NCBI GenBank assembly: GCA_012932295.1
Contig: JAAONU010000001.1
Location: forward strand, 38,533,449-38,597,448
Length of the DNA stretch: 64,000 bases
Direction: 5' to 3'
Source: Cyclina sinensis
Lineage: Eukaryota; Mollusca; Bivalvia; Venerida; Veneridae
This document shows, piece after piece, positions 11,464 through 24,904 of the stretch; position 1 is the first letter of the stretch; the number at the start of each line of letters is the position of its first letter. The translations under genes were made by a program, and so were the position numbers. The notes beneath the pieces are model-generated. The model searched no databases and was not told the DNA's origin. It saw only the letters and a program-made list of their open reading frames with translations.

Positions 11464-14400
11464 TTATTTCCCTTTTTCATGCTTCTTAAGCGATTTAGAA
11501 AACAGACGGCTGAAATCAATTTTCTTTATATCGTTTTCTTTCTGAAACAGTTTGTTTTTCTTGCGCAGCTTATCAAGTTTGGCACTAGAGGCCACCACTT
11601 GGAACCATTCAGTGGTCCCTGTAGTGGTGGAGATCCCTCTAATGATGCTCTTGTGGTCACAGTTGTATGTGATTCTATACATGCCGGGTTTCTGGTCGCC
11701 GGGAATGTCCCAGATAATTGTCACAAGACTCTCAGCCAGCCCACCGCGTTTGTCCCAATGAAATCTGTAAAATATATTTAAGGAAATTACTGGAAAATCA
11801 AATTTAGTTCGACTTTATATATATATGAAAAACGGAAAGGTCTTCTAACTTGTCCTTAGACCTTTCAATTGCAATTTTTCGCGAGAAGAATATCAGATTT
11901 ACGCCCTTTTCAAAACTAAGACCGTATCATGAGCGGCTCAACCTGGGGATCGAACTGCGAGATTTTGTTCTATAGGCACACGCACTAACCTTCAGACCAT
12001 CGTGTACGAGAAACAAAATCGCCTTGAACAACAAGATTTAAGTGTTATCCATATCCATAAAGTAGCTGTATACCATACCTTAATCTGTGTTTGTTCTTTT
12101 TGTACTTCTTCGGTACTCAACTTCTAAATCTGTGTTCATTGTTTCACTTTCTTAAGCCTCATCTATTGAATGTAAAAATTTCAAGCTAATTCTAGATTAT
12201 TTCTAAATCATTATTCTTTGTGCTTACTGCGTTTCCCAGTGGGCGTCTGTATATACAACGGTGTTGGAACCACCTTGTTCTTGGAATTCCACTGTCAAAA
12301 ACGTGGATTCCAGCTGCAAAAAAAAGAATAACAGTTTAAACAAATATACATGTCATAAATCACGAGCATCAGGTGAACTGGCTGTCTGAGTGAGTTTAAT
12401 TTGTAAACCATCGTAGAGGTAGTTTGTAAGATTAACTTTTCTGACAGCATAATCATTTGTAAATGAAGAATTATAAAATGTTGGTAAAAGGACCAAAGGA
12501 TCTTTATTGTCCGAGAAAAGAAAAATACTGACTCTTCGGTTATTTCTTGGATTTGCACCAATAAACTTGGTTGTAACACGTTCACCCTGTAAGTAAATAA
12601 ATTGCAAATGTAAGTTTATACTTTGTAAGAGTTGACAAAAATTGTTTTGTTTTAAAGACCAAATACAATATATATTTGAATTGCGCCCATTCGAACATTA
12701 ACGTTAGGCTGTCTTATCGAAAAGTTTGAAAAAGGCATTAAACCATGCTTTGAAATTATACAACAAAAATAATTATAATAATGCGTTGTTTTTTCCTTAA
12801 ATTAACACCAAGGTAGGTTTGCACTATGAAAAAAAACTCAGTAGCCAAGTTTCCCATTTTATCAAAAAATGCATAACATTTTCAAAAATATTTATTAGAA
12901 ATTTATGTTAAAAAGGGTGTCATTTTCAAAAACTTTTGGAAACTTGAGCTGCCAATGACTATGATTTCAGCAACTAGGAATGCTAACATAGCACCAAATT
13001 ACAAGAAAATCGGTACTAAGTATACAAAAATGTTCTAAACAATCATCTGCCAATAATCTATATAGGTCTTTGCTCTCAAAGAGCAACATCACGCATTCTC
13101 TAATTTTAACACCTTTTACTTTGATTTGTGAGAACTTGAGAGTAATAAGGCAATGAAGGGGTGAAATTACATACTGCCGTGTACTGCTTCTTGGGCTGTT
13201 CTAGAACATCGGCAAAGTTGTAACCGAACCCTGCTTCATCAAAGATCACCGGAGGTAGGAAGGTGAGTTGCTGGGACACTAGGTCTGGAGGGTTAGGTCC
13301 AAGTGCAACAGGGCTACCCTATATACACAGAATAAAAGAGAATTTCAAGCAAGTTTTTTTTCAATGTTTCGTCTTGTTCTGTATCATGTGGACTAAATTT
13401 ATATATTACATAAGATTTATTTCTTAGGCATTGTAATGACTCAGAGAACTAAGCCTGAAAATTCAGCTCTAATTAAAACAAACGTATCCTACTGGAACTA
13501 ATGCATGTGCCCTTAGCGTTTGATGAAAATATTTCCTATATGCGTTTGGAAACAGTCATGCGTTATCTCAAAACCTTATAACGATGCATATATAAAATTA
13601 TTTAACAATGAATAATGGAATAATAGCGGTAGGAAGGTTACCATGGCCATGGCTTTAGAGAGGTTTTTAAACACATTGATGAAAGCTTCCAAGGTGTGCG
13701 GTCCGTATATGGTAGAACCACCCTCATAGCGTTGTTCCTGTGAACAGAGAACGCAAAGTTAACCAAAAGCCTAAAGGTATTGATAAATTAGGTTTAGCGT
13801 CAGTTAACGAAGATAACTACAATACTAAAAGTAGATTCTGCGTGAACTCAGGTTGCTTCCCTTGCTGGCGTCAACGAGGTTAAAATTGTGTTCATGTAGT
13901 TTAAGTTATTCTAAAATATAAAACAATTTCATACTAATGCGCTGAATAAAAGGTAGAAACAGAAATGATAACAGTAATAAATGTCACATGACCTGATATT
14001 CTTCAAACGTTGTAACGTAGTCGGCGTAATCATTAGATAAACCGGCAATAACCGGAATTGGTTCATCTTTAAACCCATTCTGCTTGAGGCTCTGAAAATA
14101 AGTAAACGTGGTCTAAGTGATCATGTAGATATACATCAGACTGACCCACTTAAACAATTGCTAAGCGTTACCATTTCTAAGAATTCCATTCACTAAGCCT
14201 TTTCATAACTTTAGAGCAACACATAGAAAATAACGTCATTCTCAGTTTGCAGAAATGTCAGCATTCTTTTATATGCATAACCTAGGTCTCAGTTCATTTA
14301 GACATGACCTTCAATCAAGAGGCCTAGTGATATTTTTTATTTCCTGACAGTCCACTTAATTGATGTTTTTTTATTTGAATATGCAACCAGAAAGGCAAAA

Positions 14401-17400
14401 AAGATGAAGCTTTGTTTAACAAAAATACACTTTTTCTGTCCTGCAACTAATTGCGCGAACATTTAGAAGTGAAACTGTTAAATTAACAAGTAAGTGAAGA
14501 ATTACCAAAGCAACAGCGTCACGTGTTCGTCTGCCGGACATTGTCCTATCGAAATAGAGGAAATTTGTTAGCATTGTTAGCCCGCTGAACACACCAGAGT
14601 AAGCTAGGTTAAGCGTATTTACAATATAATTCAATTGAGTTTGTAACGGCTTACCAGTTTTCAATTTTGACATATCAGAATTCATTTATGTTTCTACTTT
14701 GGAACAGCAAAAAAAAAAAAACGAAAATTACTGCTGCCCAAAAACTGATCTTTTACTAAGAAGAATTTTACAGACACAAATACGTACGTAAATTCTGCAG
14801 GGACTGCAATCAGGACCAGCTGTCCTATCCTAAGAATTTGTGTATCTACAATCGAAGGTTCCCATGCGTATGGATACTCAATCTGGAAATTAAAAAGGCA
14901 ACACACATTTATTTTTTGAAAATGTTTTAGAATAAGAGGACAAAAATTGTAGTGAAAACGCTATGAAAGCCTTAAGTAATAAATATTGGTGATTTCAAAC
15001 ATGCATGCCAAAAGTCTCGTATTCGAACCAACTGTTTTGTGCAATGTGTCCTGTGGATTCTATTATCCATTCCATATTTATTCTATGATTTCTACTTATT
15101 TTCCATTCCATATGTATCTTGTAAGTTCTATTATCCATTCTGTATGTATTCTGAAAATTCTATTTCCAATTCCTAATGTATCCTGTAAATTCTATTTTCC
15201 ATTCCCTATGTATCTTGAAAATTCTATTTTCCATTCTATATGCATCCTGTAAATTCTATTTTCCATTCTATATGTATCCTGTAAATTCTATTATCCATTC
15301 TGTATGTATTCTGAAAATTCTATTTTCTATTCCAAATGTATCCTGTAAATTCAATTTTCCATTCTATATGTATCCTGTAAATTCAATTTTCCATTCTATA
15401 TGTACCCTGTAAATTCAATTTTCCATTCTATATGTATCCTTTAAATTCTATTTTCCATTTATTATATTCATATGAACACGAATACTTTAATGTTGTGCGT
15501 TCTTAAAGCAAATTATGTTGGTTTTTGTTGTTGTTTTGTTGTTGTTGTTTTGTCCTAGGAAACAATCGATGTGATTTGTAGAATCGTGTTTCGGCAATAA
15601 TAAGAATGTCTACTCTTTACAAAAACTGGTTACATCGCTATCGAATCGTAACGAAACAATTATACAATGACCGATAGCAGGCCACCAAATTTTCGATATA
15701 GACTCTAAAAATAGAATCTACAATATATCATCGGAATCCCGAGAAATAAGTTCTGAAAAAACGTCCTTCAATAAATATGCAACAACTTGCCATATACATA
15801 CATTCAATATAGATATTAAACCAGAATAATTAAACATTAATGTATGAAAACATTTACCTCTCCTGTATCGAGCAGTATAGGTTTCGGTAGATGACACTCT
15901 TTTTGTTCTGGTGTGGGTTTTTTAATGAAGCCACTGATGAAGTTCCAGACAGGAGACGATGAGTTCGAACCTATGGTTGTAAACGTTACAAGTAAGAATT
16001 CTGAACACACTCGATCACTTAATACAATACTCAGATACTTTTTTGCGCAAGAAAGCTTGAACCAATTGAAGCTTTAACTGTATCTAAAATTTCAGTCATT
16101 AAATAAAAGTTAGCACATACCCTGTGTGAAATCAAAGGCCCCTGGACCATCGGTTGTCCCAGCAGCAAAACTATATCCCATTGCTGGTTTGCATGTTTTC
16201 TTCCCCTGTTAAGAGAAAAGCTATTCCTTATGATATTACAGAAACATATATTGACATTCTGCCGTTATGATTGCATGTCAATCATCATAAAATAACCACA
16301 GAAAAATGAGTAAAAGTACCAGAACCTTCAAGATACAAGCGTATACATACTGTTATAGTACTTGTAATTCATAAAATTAACCAGCAGTGTTGATGTTTGT
16401 TGTTACAATATTGAAAAAAATGCAAAAAAGTGTAACTGCTAGTTTTTACATTACCTCACCGACAGTTTGTTTTGTCATATCTGTGTACGTGTGTCGGAAG
16501 TCTACAGGCCCACTTAACAAAGTTGTGGCTGTGTCAAATAGTTTCTGCAATTACAACAGACTTTAACAATCAGTTACGGTACATTTCTCGGTGTTACTCT
16601 ATTGGTAAAGCTTAATTCTTTTCTTTCATTGAATTCTTGTTTTATAAATGATAAAGCTTAAATGACAGCCATGTAAGATTTTTGAACTGCGCATAAAATG
16701 AATGTCTAAAACAAACAATAGTCTATGGCAAGTAATTATGCAAGTATTAAGACATATTTCACAAATAATGCAGATGAAACATAAATGACCACTTCTGACT
16801 ATACTGTCCTATTTTAGAAAGAAAATGTCCTAAAACATTTCTGTTATTCTGGTTTTCAGAGGTGCGTTTGTTTGTTTATTTTATTGGGGTTTAACACCAG
16901 TTTCAACCTCGTTTTGGTCATATCCCGGCGGACAGTCCACTAAACAAGTGTTCTTGGGTATCCAATCAGTTCACTAACATATAATGTAAAATTCGAATTT
17001 CGTAGGTACGCTGAGCATTCAAAATACATGCTAACATTTTTTACAATTTAATAGCAGGCACATTTATTTAACCTTAGCTTTGATGTACTGTCGCGATGCA
17101 ATAATCTCTGTACTCTCAAACATGTTATCTCCAGGTCCAAATGCAACACACATCTCATTCTGAAATATAACAACAGAAGCGTAAATGACGTAAAATATTG
17201 CCTCAGTTTCTAACTATTTCCTCCATCCTTAATTAAAAATGGGTTTAATAGTTCGTAAAAATATCAATGCAACATTTCAATCCATATACTTTTTTATAAA
17301 AAATGATCGAGTATGTACTTATTTTCAAAGGTCCGGGATATGTTTTCATTGTAAAAATGTATCTTCATGTGAGCAGTTCTAGTTCCAAATACACGTATAT

Positions 17401-20400
17401 ACATTATATACGCAAAATCCAGAACTGTTGAAAAATGGCCAATATTTTCCCTGACTTGCAAGCCACTAGAACCTCTAGTACTTTGATTCGAGACGTGTTT
17501 TTTTAGCTTGAAGCTTAAATTAAAAAGGGAAAATTTACGTCCCTGGTTAATTCAAAATTGCTGAACAATTTTTAAAGAGAATATTTTCGAATTCAAAGCA
17601 CTTTAAGTGAACTTACCCTGCCGTTGCATGTACTGTGGTTAAAGTCACATGGCAGACCGGTGTCCAAACAGTGTGGGCCTTTAGTATTAGGAGAAACGTC
17701 ACCTTCGTTACTCTGAGCGAAAGCAGCCACAAACTCTCCCTAGAAATATAAAACAATCGGGCAGGTGCAGGCGTCCAAATGCTCATCTTGAGGCTCTTAG
17801 TGTTGGTCGAATTAATAAGTCTCGTAAAACACATGTTCTGCTAGTCAAGGGAATGTTAACGTTGGCCAAATGCAGTCAACAGAACTTTAAAACATGACAT
17901 ACTATATCGTATACGTCTAAAATTATTCACTTCGTAATGAAGTCTTTTTCTGTAAAACTTAAAACAGTCTTCTTTTACGATCATTTTATAAGAAAACATA
18001 ATGATATACAAAACTAAACCGCTCAGTTGATGATAAGAAAGAGCGAGCGACGAATGTATACGTGATTTTGATTTTCAATACTTTCAATTATATCAATTCG
18101 AAAGCATGAAATGCAGAATAATTCAGTCTCTAATAAGGTTCGATATTCATTCCTGCCTGTTTTTCTCTGTATCAAAATACAGCATGTTTATCCTTGTACG
18201 AAAACGCTGTGGCTTTTGTTCTGAAATAATTCTCAAAAAGAATTCAGATAAAACAACGTATCATTTAATTGGTTATGAATTGTGTATATACAGAGAGGGG
18301 AAAATAGACCTACTTTTCCCGGGAATATATTGTTTCCGTTCCTGTCTAGTTCAAACATGATGGCAGCCAAGCCTTTGTTGTCACTGCTGATAAGCCTGTT
18401 TGTGTTGTTCATGCTGGTGCAGTGGACAGCAAACCAGCTGTAACGTAACGTACATGACGACATCAATATTAAAACAATAACGTTAACTTGAAATAAAAGA
18501 GATAAGACAATGCAGAAAGTAAGAAACAATCTATTTACAGAAGGCCGTTATGGAATGAAAGAAAAAATCTATTTATAGAAGGCCGTTATGGAATGAAAGA
18601 AAAAAATCTATTTATAGAAGGCCGTTATGGTGTAAGAACAAAAATGTCATTCACAACATAATCAACTGAATGACAAACTGGTAAGATGGCAAAGTAGAAG
18701 CAATAGTATATACAAGTAATAACGTAAATAAAATGAGTGAACCATGAATACACAAATAGACTGTTCAAATGTTTAAGCATAGAAAGTGAAATAACATGTT
18801 AGCATTATCAGGCTGTATGAATAATGAAACATATTGACAGATATTGTACGGCTTCTGCAAGTTTATACGACTCAACCATCAGATTCCGTTTCGAATTGAC
18901 ACTGCTAGCAACGAAAATATGCGCAAATATCTCGAACGAACTAATGACACGGCTCTATAACACCTCTCAACTGATTACACACTTTATAGAATGAAAAAAA
19001 AACTTGCATCCTGTGTCAAAAACTCTCAACTTATTTCGTACTTATTTTCTTTTTTTTTTTCAAACACTTATTTATTTTCTTTAAAAAAATACTGCTTGGG
19101 GTTTTGAAAGCCTTTTTTATGTATCTGACGAAAACATCTCGTGCTTGACATTCGTTTGTCGTCTGCGAATATCTCACCTGATCATGCCGATTGGATAATC
19201 GCCTGCGTCGACAATCTTTATCACAGTCATGTTCTTGTCAACATTATATTTGTACCTAGGAAACATACGATAAAAAAACTATGATAACTTTTACACCAGA
19301 TAATATAACTCCGTTAAATAATAAAATTTGCTGTAAACATCGACTTGTATGAATGAAAACAGAAAAGGACAGAAGATTTTAAGACGGGAAAAAACAGGTA
19401 CTAAATAATTAATATACTTAGACAAGATACTTTTCACGTGTTATAAAGCGATTGGCCCCTACACCAAACGCCGATGCACAAGAAAGAAAACGTTTACAGA
19501 TTTTGAATCTCTAGTTGTATTTGTTAAGAACGCACCTAAACTTAGTTACTGACATTTTTTTGTCACTGAAACACACAAGGAAAAAAAAAGTAAGGAAATA
19601 CTGATTGAGACATACTTTACACTGTAAATGAAGTGCACAAAAATGAATGGATCCAGCAGTACAGTATGTGAGCTACGGAATACCGTTAGAGCCATCGTGG
19701 TTAGACGTTATAATCCAGAGGGCGACAATACGATAGTGCGATAATGCGATGGCGACAGTGCAATAATGCGGTGGCGACAATGCGAAAACGCAATAGTGCG
19801 ATGGCGACAATGCGATAGTGCGATGGCGACAATGCGATGATGCGATGGCGACAGTACAATATGACTATCGCAATGTCGCCATCGCATTATCGCATTGTCG
19901 CCATCGCACTATCGCGTTTTTTTGCGATTGGCCTCTACATCAAAAGCCGATGCATAAGAAAGAAAACGTTTACACTGGTTTTCGCAAACAGCCTTCATTC
20001 ATTTTACATAATTTTTACTGTAAGCGTCGTGGGGTTTCACAGTTATTTTCACTACCTGGTGTCAAACAATACGCTATTGTACAGAACAAAGATATTGTTT
20101 AGCGGACAGATTATGGCAAACAAAAGAATGCCCGTCGACGTGCATGATTTTTCACAGTTTTACAAAGTTTCACACTGCACTGAACGAGACCTTAATCTTT
20201 TCACCTATCAGTAATACAGCATTTAAATAAAATCGTATGTACTGAAAGCATATAACACACTGATATACAGCGAAAATATGACTATTAAGAAATTATTGGT
20301 GTTGAAATATTCGCGCTAAACATGAATTCGCTGATCGAATGTCACCGCGAAGATCGCGAAAATTTGAAGCCCGCGAATGTTTCTACAAATACAGTATATG

Positions 20401-23400
20401 GCCACTTATTTTCGATTTCCTAATTCCTTAACTTCTACTATTCATAACACTGCTAAGGTATCCTATTTCAACATTCTTTCAGTATCCGATTTCCTTTTTC
20501 AGGTTCGTGAAAATACCAATCTTGGTTAAATTTTCAACGATTTACTTGGCCTGTTCCTGCGGCGGATTTTTGAGGTATGCCGACGGACTCCTGTTGATGT
20601 TACTGTCCAAGAGTTCCCCTGTGTTAACATAGATGTTTGCGGGCTGCATGTTGTTATGGGCTCTGTCCACACTCTACAACATTGAGTTTTAATCAAATAT
20701 ACATGAAACTAAGAAAATAACCGATGGCTTTCAATGCACGAAATATCATTTCACTGCGAACAAGGTTTTTTTCCATGAGGTGACAAATAGACAAATGATT
20801 ACCAAGAACACAATATCTATTTAATGTTTAGACCTAAAATACTAGGTATGTTTAAACATTATGATAAATGAAATTTGATCGTCGAAAAGTGAAAAAAAAA
20901 TTATAAGAAAATACAAAGCTTCTACGCAAGAAAGTGTCTATGCTTGTGTACCGAGATGGGAAAGTATCCGGGTTTATTTAAAAAGAATATACCGGTATTC
21001 ACAACAGACTATTTAGACTGCGCACTGAGACTGAAGGAACGGCATCTTCTCTGACACATACCTCGTTTCCCGTGTTCATACCTTCGTTACAAAATATATC
21101 CTCATTCAAAGTAATCAGTAGTTTAGTCTGGATTACCTGCCCCTTATGATTAAGGAGGCCGGGAACTTACCTATCCGTAATTGTGCAGTGCATGTAAGCA
21201 TATCGTCAATGAAAAAGTACCATTATCGGGTATGTATACTGTGAAGACAGTGAATAAAGACTTGTTACTTGTTACTCTGGTAGCAATGCTATTGTGGTAA
21301 ACTTTCGTAACATCAGAAGCTGACATTTTACCTTCACGATGCCTTCAACCAAAGAGTCGAAGGTCTCCTTCACGAAGCCGAGCGAGGTGATATCATACAG
21401 TAAGTACTGGTGGAACCCTCCCGGTGTTGAGTGGGTGTGAGTGCCACTGATACAAACGTTGCGTTCTGTGTACATGTCGCCATATTTAGCCTTCAGTTGT
21501 CGTACAATCTGGGGTGGTATAAATAGATGAGCCATTGAACAGAATTGTACAAGTAAAATCTCACGATTTCTTCGTGTTAATAGAATTTTAAAATGGACAT
21601 TACTCAATTTTGTCAATATCGCGTGTTGTTTATATTTCAGAATAAAATAGTATTTAAAGAAACTAAGACAAATGTATAAACAAATGAAGATCACTCTACT
21701 GTATAAGCAGAAAAAAGTTTCCGTACGCATAATTTGAACAACACACCATTAGCAACTGAATTCATTTTAAACAAAATATTACGAATAGAAGATATAATAA
21801 GTCATTCAATCATGAAAAAATACATGTCAGTAGGCAGATATTGCGCAGCTTAACAACTCTATACATAAAGAGGAATTCTTGTGTTACCCACGATACACGT
21901 TCTGTACAACTAGTTATAAGTATGAATATATTTAAAAAGAATGGACCGAACGTGGGTTCCCGACGATGCTGCGAACTCGAACAAATCACTCCTTGAATTA
22001 TTTATGTACCGGTGTTGTAAGCCTGAAAATACGATGCTATCTCGTATACAATACCATTTTCTTCAGTTCCAAAAAAAAAAAAAAAAAAAAAAGAAAACAG
22101 GAAAACGATGGTTCGCCATATTGGCGTCAATGAGTTTGTTTACAAAAAAAATCTAAAAAGTTAGTAAAACGCAACATTTGATTTCTTATTTTTTGAAAGA
22201 ACAGTAGTTTTGGTTTCTCACTTTTTTATGCAGGGCTTCCAGGGCTTATGTCAAAGTTATAATAAAATGTTTAATGTGACACAATGCTACCTCTAGCTTC
22301 AGTCCCTGAGAAAACATGCAAGCGTCCAGATTGATGAACACCACTCTATTCTTCATCTGATCTTCGAAGATAAACGTTCTACTGAACTGACGGAGATGTA
22401 GACCACGTGATGTCTGGGCGGGGTTTGCATACCCCATCTGAAAATGTAGTTGGGAGCAATGATTAGCTTACTTTTAGTACATCAAAAAATCACTATTATC
22501 AATTAAGAAAAAGACATTGTGAAACATTTTCACGACATTACAGGAACCCTTTTCCTCCCTTTATCTTACATCTGGTAAAACAGTAGAATTCACCGAAATT
22601 AAGGATCGTATTCATTAATTTAGTAAAGCAAGAAACTGATCTATAAAATAACTCAGACTAGATTTTTACGACCATTGACTAAAATGGGTTTCGTAGAATT
22701 TAAGCACTATGTTGGCCGTCAGAATACAGAACAGCCTTATAACTATGTTCTTCGTTTCTATTAATTAGACATATTATATTCAGCATTTTTTCCTTAACGT
22801 TAAATCAGGCTAGCCAGCAAATGGGAAAAGGACAGACAGACAGAAGTTTTTACGTAAACTATACAGTTATTTTGTCATACTAAATACGTACAATAAATGC
22901 ATTTTTGTCATCTGATCACAAAAATCAAGTCATGCATTTCAACTATTGTTGAGAAACAATATAGCGATAAGAAAATGTCTTAAAATAGAATGCAGATTAA
23001 AAAGAAGGATGGACCTCCAGTTGTTATCAGAACTTTGCAGGAGGTTCAAACTATTACAAAAAAAAAAATACCGGCGATCATTGGCAACCGCTGAATGACA
23101 AATTGTCAGTTATGATAAGCGATAGTCAGTGGTCAACAAGTACCGAAGTACTGCTATGATTAAAGGCACAAGACACACGTTAACTGTTTGGTCATTTTAA
23201 TACCTGAAGATATATATATCTATATATATGTTTTACGAACAAATATAAACGTTACTATAAGGTTTCAGCAATTTTTTAAAAAGGGGGAGTGGGGAAAAAA
23301 AGAAAAATAAGAAAGAAATGACGTTTATAAAAACTCATTTAATAAATTGTACATTTCTGTGGATCAGCGTTTAATCTTTAAATACCTAGCCCATGCATAT

Positions 23401-24904
23401 TAAATTTCAACAGCCCACGTGTAGATTATTTTATCCTGTCAATTATTTCATATCCGACCCGATAAAGGGGGGTCGTATAAATTTTGCTTTATACGGCACA
23501 TGCTACGTCATCACAGGTGACGTCATAGACTACTTTTTTGTTTATAATCAGAAGGAAGTGATTAAATGGTTGTTATTACAAACAGAGACTACTTGAATAA
23601 AAATTAAGTATTTCAATATATAGATCTTATAATATAGCATGATCATTTAAATTTTAATGAAAAAAAAATATCAAAATTTTGGAACTATTGTTTCTGTATA
23701 AGTTCACCTGGCGGATAACCTTGACATTTGAAACACTTTAAAGATAGATTTTCAATATCCTAGTAATATATTGACAAATGCCAGATGTGACAGGATAAAT
23801 AGAATAATAGGTTAGTGTCTTAAATGAGAAAGTTTATCCGGCTCGGCTGCGGAATTTATCGGGTTCGCCTTCGGCTCACCCGATAAATTCCTACGCCTTG
23901 CCAGATAAACTTTCTCATATTAAGACACTTACCTATTATTCTCTATTTTCCAAGTTTTATGCTTTGTCCTAACAGATATCACGCATCTTAACCAAATTAG
24001 ACTGATTGATACGGAAAGTAGCGCACGATTTTGAAGAAACATGAACCAACATTACTAGCGTACAGAAACATTTCAACTTTAGTAATTTTAGGTAAAATTG
24101 TTAAGTTTGATTAGAATCTCAGAATACATGTCGGGAATTTATGGGTGTTGGCTGTACAGCAAATTCTAAAATTCAAAACTTCTTAAGTTAAGAAATGTAC
24201 CTTTAATTTTTTTGTTCTATCATTAAATTGATGATAATGAAAAAAACTATTCAGATAAACTGAACGTTATTAAGATTATTTGACCCCTTGGAATGGCCTG
24301 TCTCTAATGTTTGTTAGAACTTGTTGTCGCATGCAGTTGGACGTTTATACATAACTTATGTTCTGAATGCATTTGTATTACGTTGCAATAAAATGTTATA
24401 AAAATAAAACCAACATAATTGTTTTTATTAAACTCCAAAAGGAAAAAAACATACAGGCTAAGTTCTACATATAATCGATTACAAATCAATATAGATTTAC
24501 TGCTTCTCACATATCGTTTTAATAAACCAGAGAAATATAATAAATTATTTACAAAAATACTATGGGCCAAAAAAATAGCAGATAGTATGTACAAGTTAAA
24601 TTTGAAACAACTTATCCTTACACTTTACAGTTAGTTATCTACTTTGAACATGAACTGAAGGACATAAACTGAAGGACAAACGGATAAGTCCATCTGATAA
24701 TTTTAGTCTACTGGCGATGATTATATACGTGTGCTTTAAGACGTTCTAAAATATTAAATAACTTACCATGTTGACCTCAGCTGCTGGTCCTGTGATGTCT
24801 GCAATTCCAATGCCGACATTGTATTCCGTCGGAATCCCATTTGCGAGGGACAAAATAACCGAAAGATATAGAACCAAACAAAACGGCTTCATGGTGATCG
24901 CCAT
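11464..24904 (-). CDS. ASAH2: Neutral ceramidase (secreted, 19 coding exons)
   Basis: Hydrolyses ceramide to sphingosine and fatty acid at the cell surface or outside the cell. Minus-strand exons: 24904-24767, 22437-22291, 21508-21332, 20673-20546, 19255-19178, 18437-18314, 17739-17617, 17159-17073, 16544-16455, 16205-16121, 15970-15858, 14882-14788, 14545-14506, 14091-13993, 13737-13642, 13318-13175, 12586-12533, 12313-12228, 11764-11464. All are GT-AG with matching phases, summing to 2205 nt (734 aa), the usual family length. A signal peptide (about 1-23) precedes YNVGIGIADITGPAAEVNMM. The zinc site is visible as SGTHTHS (H119/H121), WFAVH (H228), AEFTT (E460) and the Tyr-containing NDYADYVTTFEEY. 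The catalytic serine is S280 in NEGDVSPN. The C-terminal Ig-like domain (GANPRNNRR to TEWFQVV) is present. A lysine-rich tail of about 35 residues follows it. No mucin-type stalk is seen after the signal peptide, so secretion is more likely than membrane anchoring. Confidence 0.95.
11870..12010 (-). repeat. tRNA-derived SINE head in the last ceramidase intron
   Basis: Read on the minus strand it has an A-box-like TGGTCTGAAGG followed about 40 bases later by a B-box-like GCAGTTCGATCCC, the internal RNA polymerase III promoter layout of a tRNA-derived SINE. It lies wholly inside the intron between exons 12313-12228 and 11764-11464, in the same direction as the gene. It does not fold as a good tRNA by eye. 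Confidence 0.55.
15058..15460. repeat. 32-bp minisatellite in a ceramidase intron
   Basis: About twelve imperfect copies of a 32-bp unit of the type ttctattttccattctatat plus gtatcctgtaaa. Variation is mainly substitutions (tatcttgaaaa versus tatcctgtaaa). It lies in the intron between exons 15970-15858 and 14882-14788. Apparent open frames across it are by-products of the repeat. Confidence 0.85.
18522..18640. repeat. Tandem repeat, about 39 bp x 3, in a ceramidase intron
   Basis: Three consecutive copies of 'aatctatttatagaaggccg' plus 'ttatggaatgaaagaaaaa', the first and last slightly diverged. It lies just upstream (on the minus strand) of exon 18437-18314. Confidence 0.8.
19448..19976. 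repeat. Direct repeats flanking the GCGAT array
   Basis: 19448-19500 and 19924-19976 are diverged direct copies of 'gcgattggcc(c/t)ctacac(c/t)aaa.gccgatgca(c/t)aagaaagaaaacgtttaca'. They enclose about 420 bp, including the GCGAT hairpin array. Confidence 0.75.
19721..19916. repeat. GCGAT-rich tandem array with terminal hairpin
   Basis: Degenerate units of 'gcgatggcgacaatgcgata' run on the plus strand to about 19855. They are followed by the same motif in inverse orientation (atcgcaatgtcgccatcgca, ttatcgcattgtcgccatcg), so the whole can fold back. It is intronic within ceramidase and much richer in CpG than its surroundings. Confidence 0.8.
23801..23942. mobile_element. Short palindromic (MITE-like) element
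   Basis: A near-perfect inverted repeat: agaataataggttagtgtct at the left and its complement (...agacacttacctattattct) at the right. A second inner hairpin (gaatttatcgggt ... acccgataaattc) is centred near 23870. It is about 142 bp, intronic in ceramidase. No clear target duplication could be assigned. Confidence 0.7.

Noticed and set aside
14986..15412. Two overlapping plus-strand frames with repeated Phe/Cys/Ile-rich residues
   Set aside because: They are translations of the 32-bp minisatellite, on the strand opposite to the gene, with no recognisable family.
19818..20214. Overlapping plus-strand frames of 94 and 125 codons
   Set aside because: They begin in the GCGAT array and run through an intron opposite to ceramidase; no family features.
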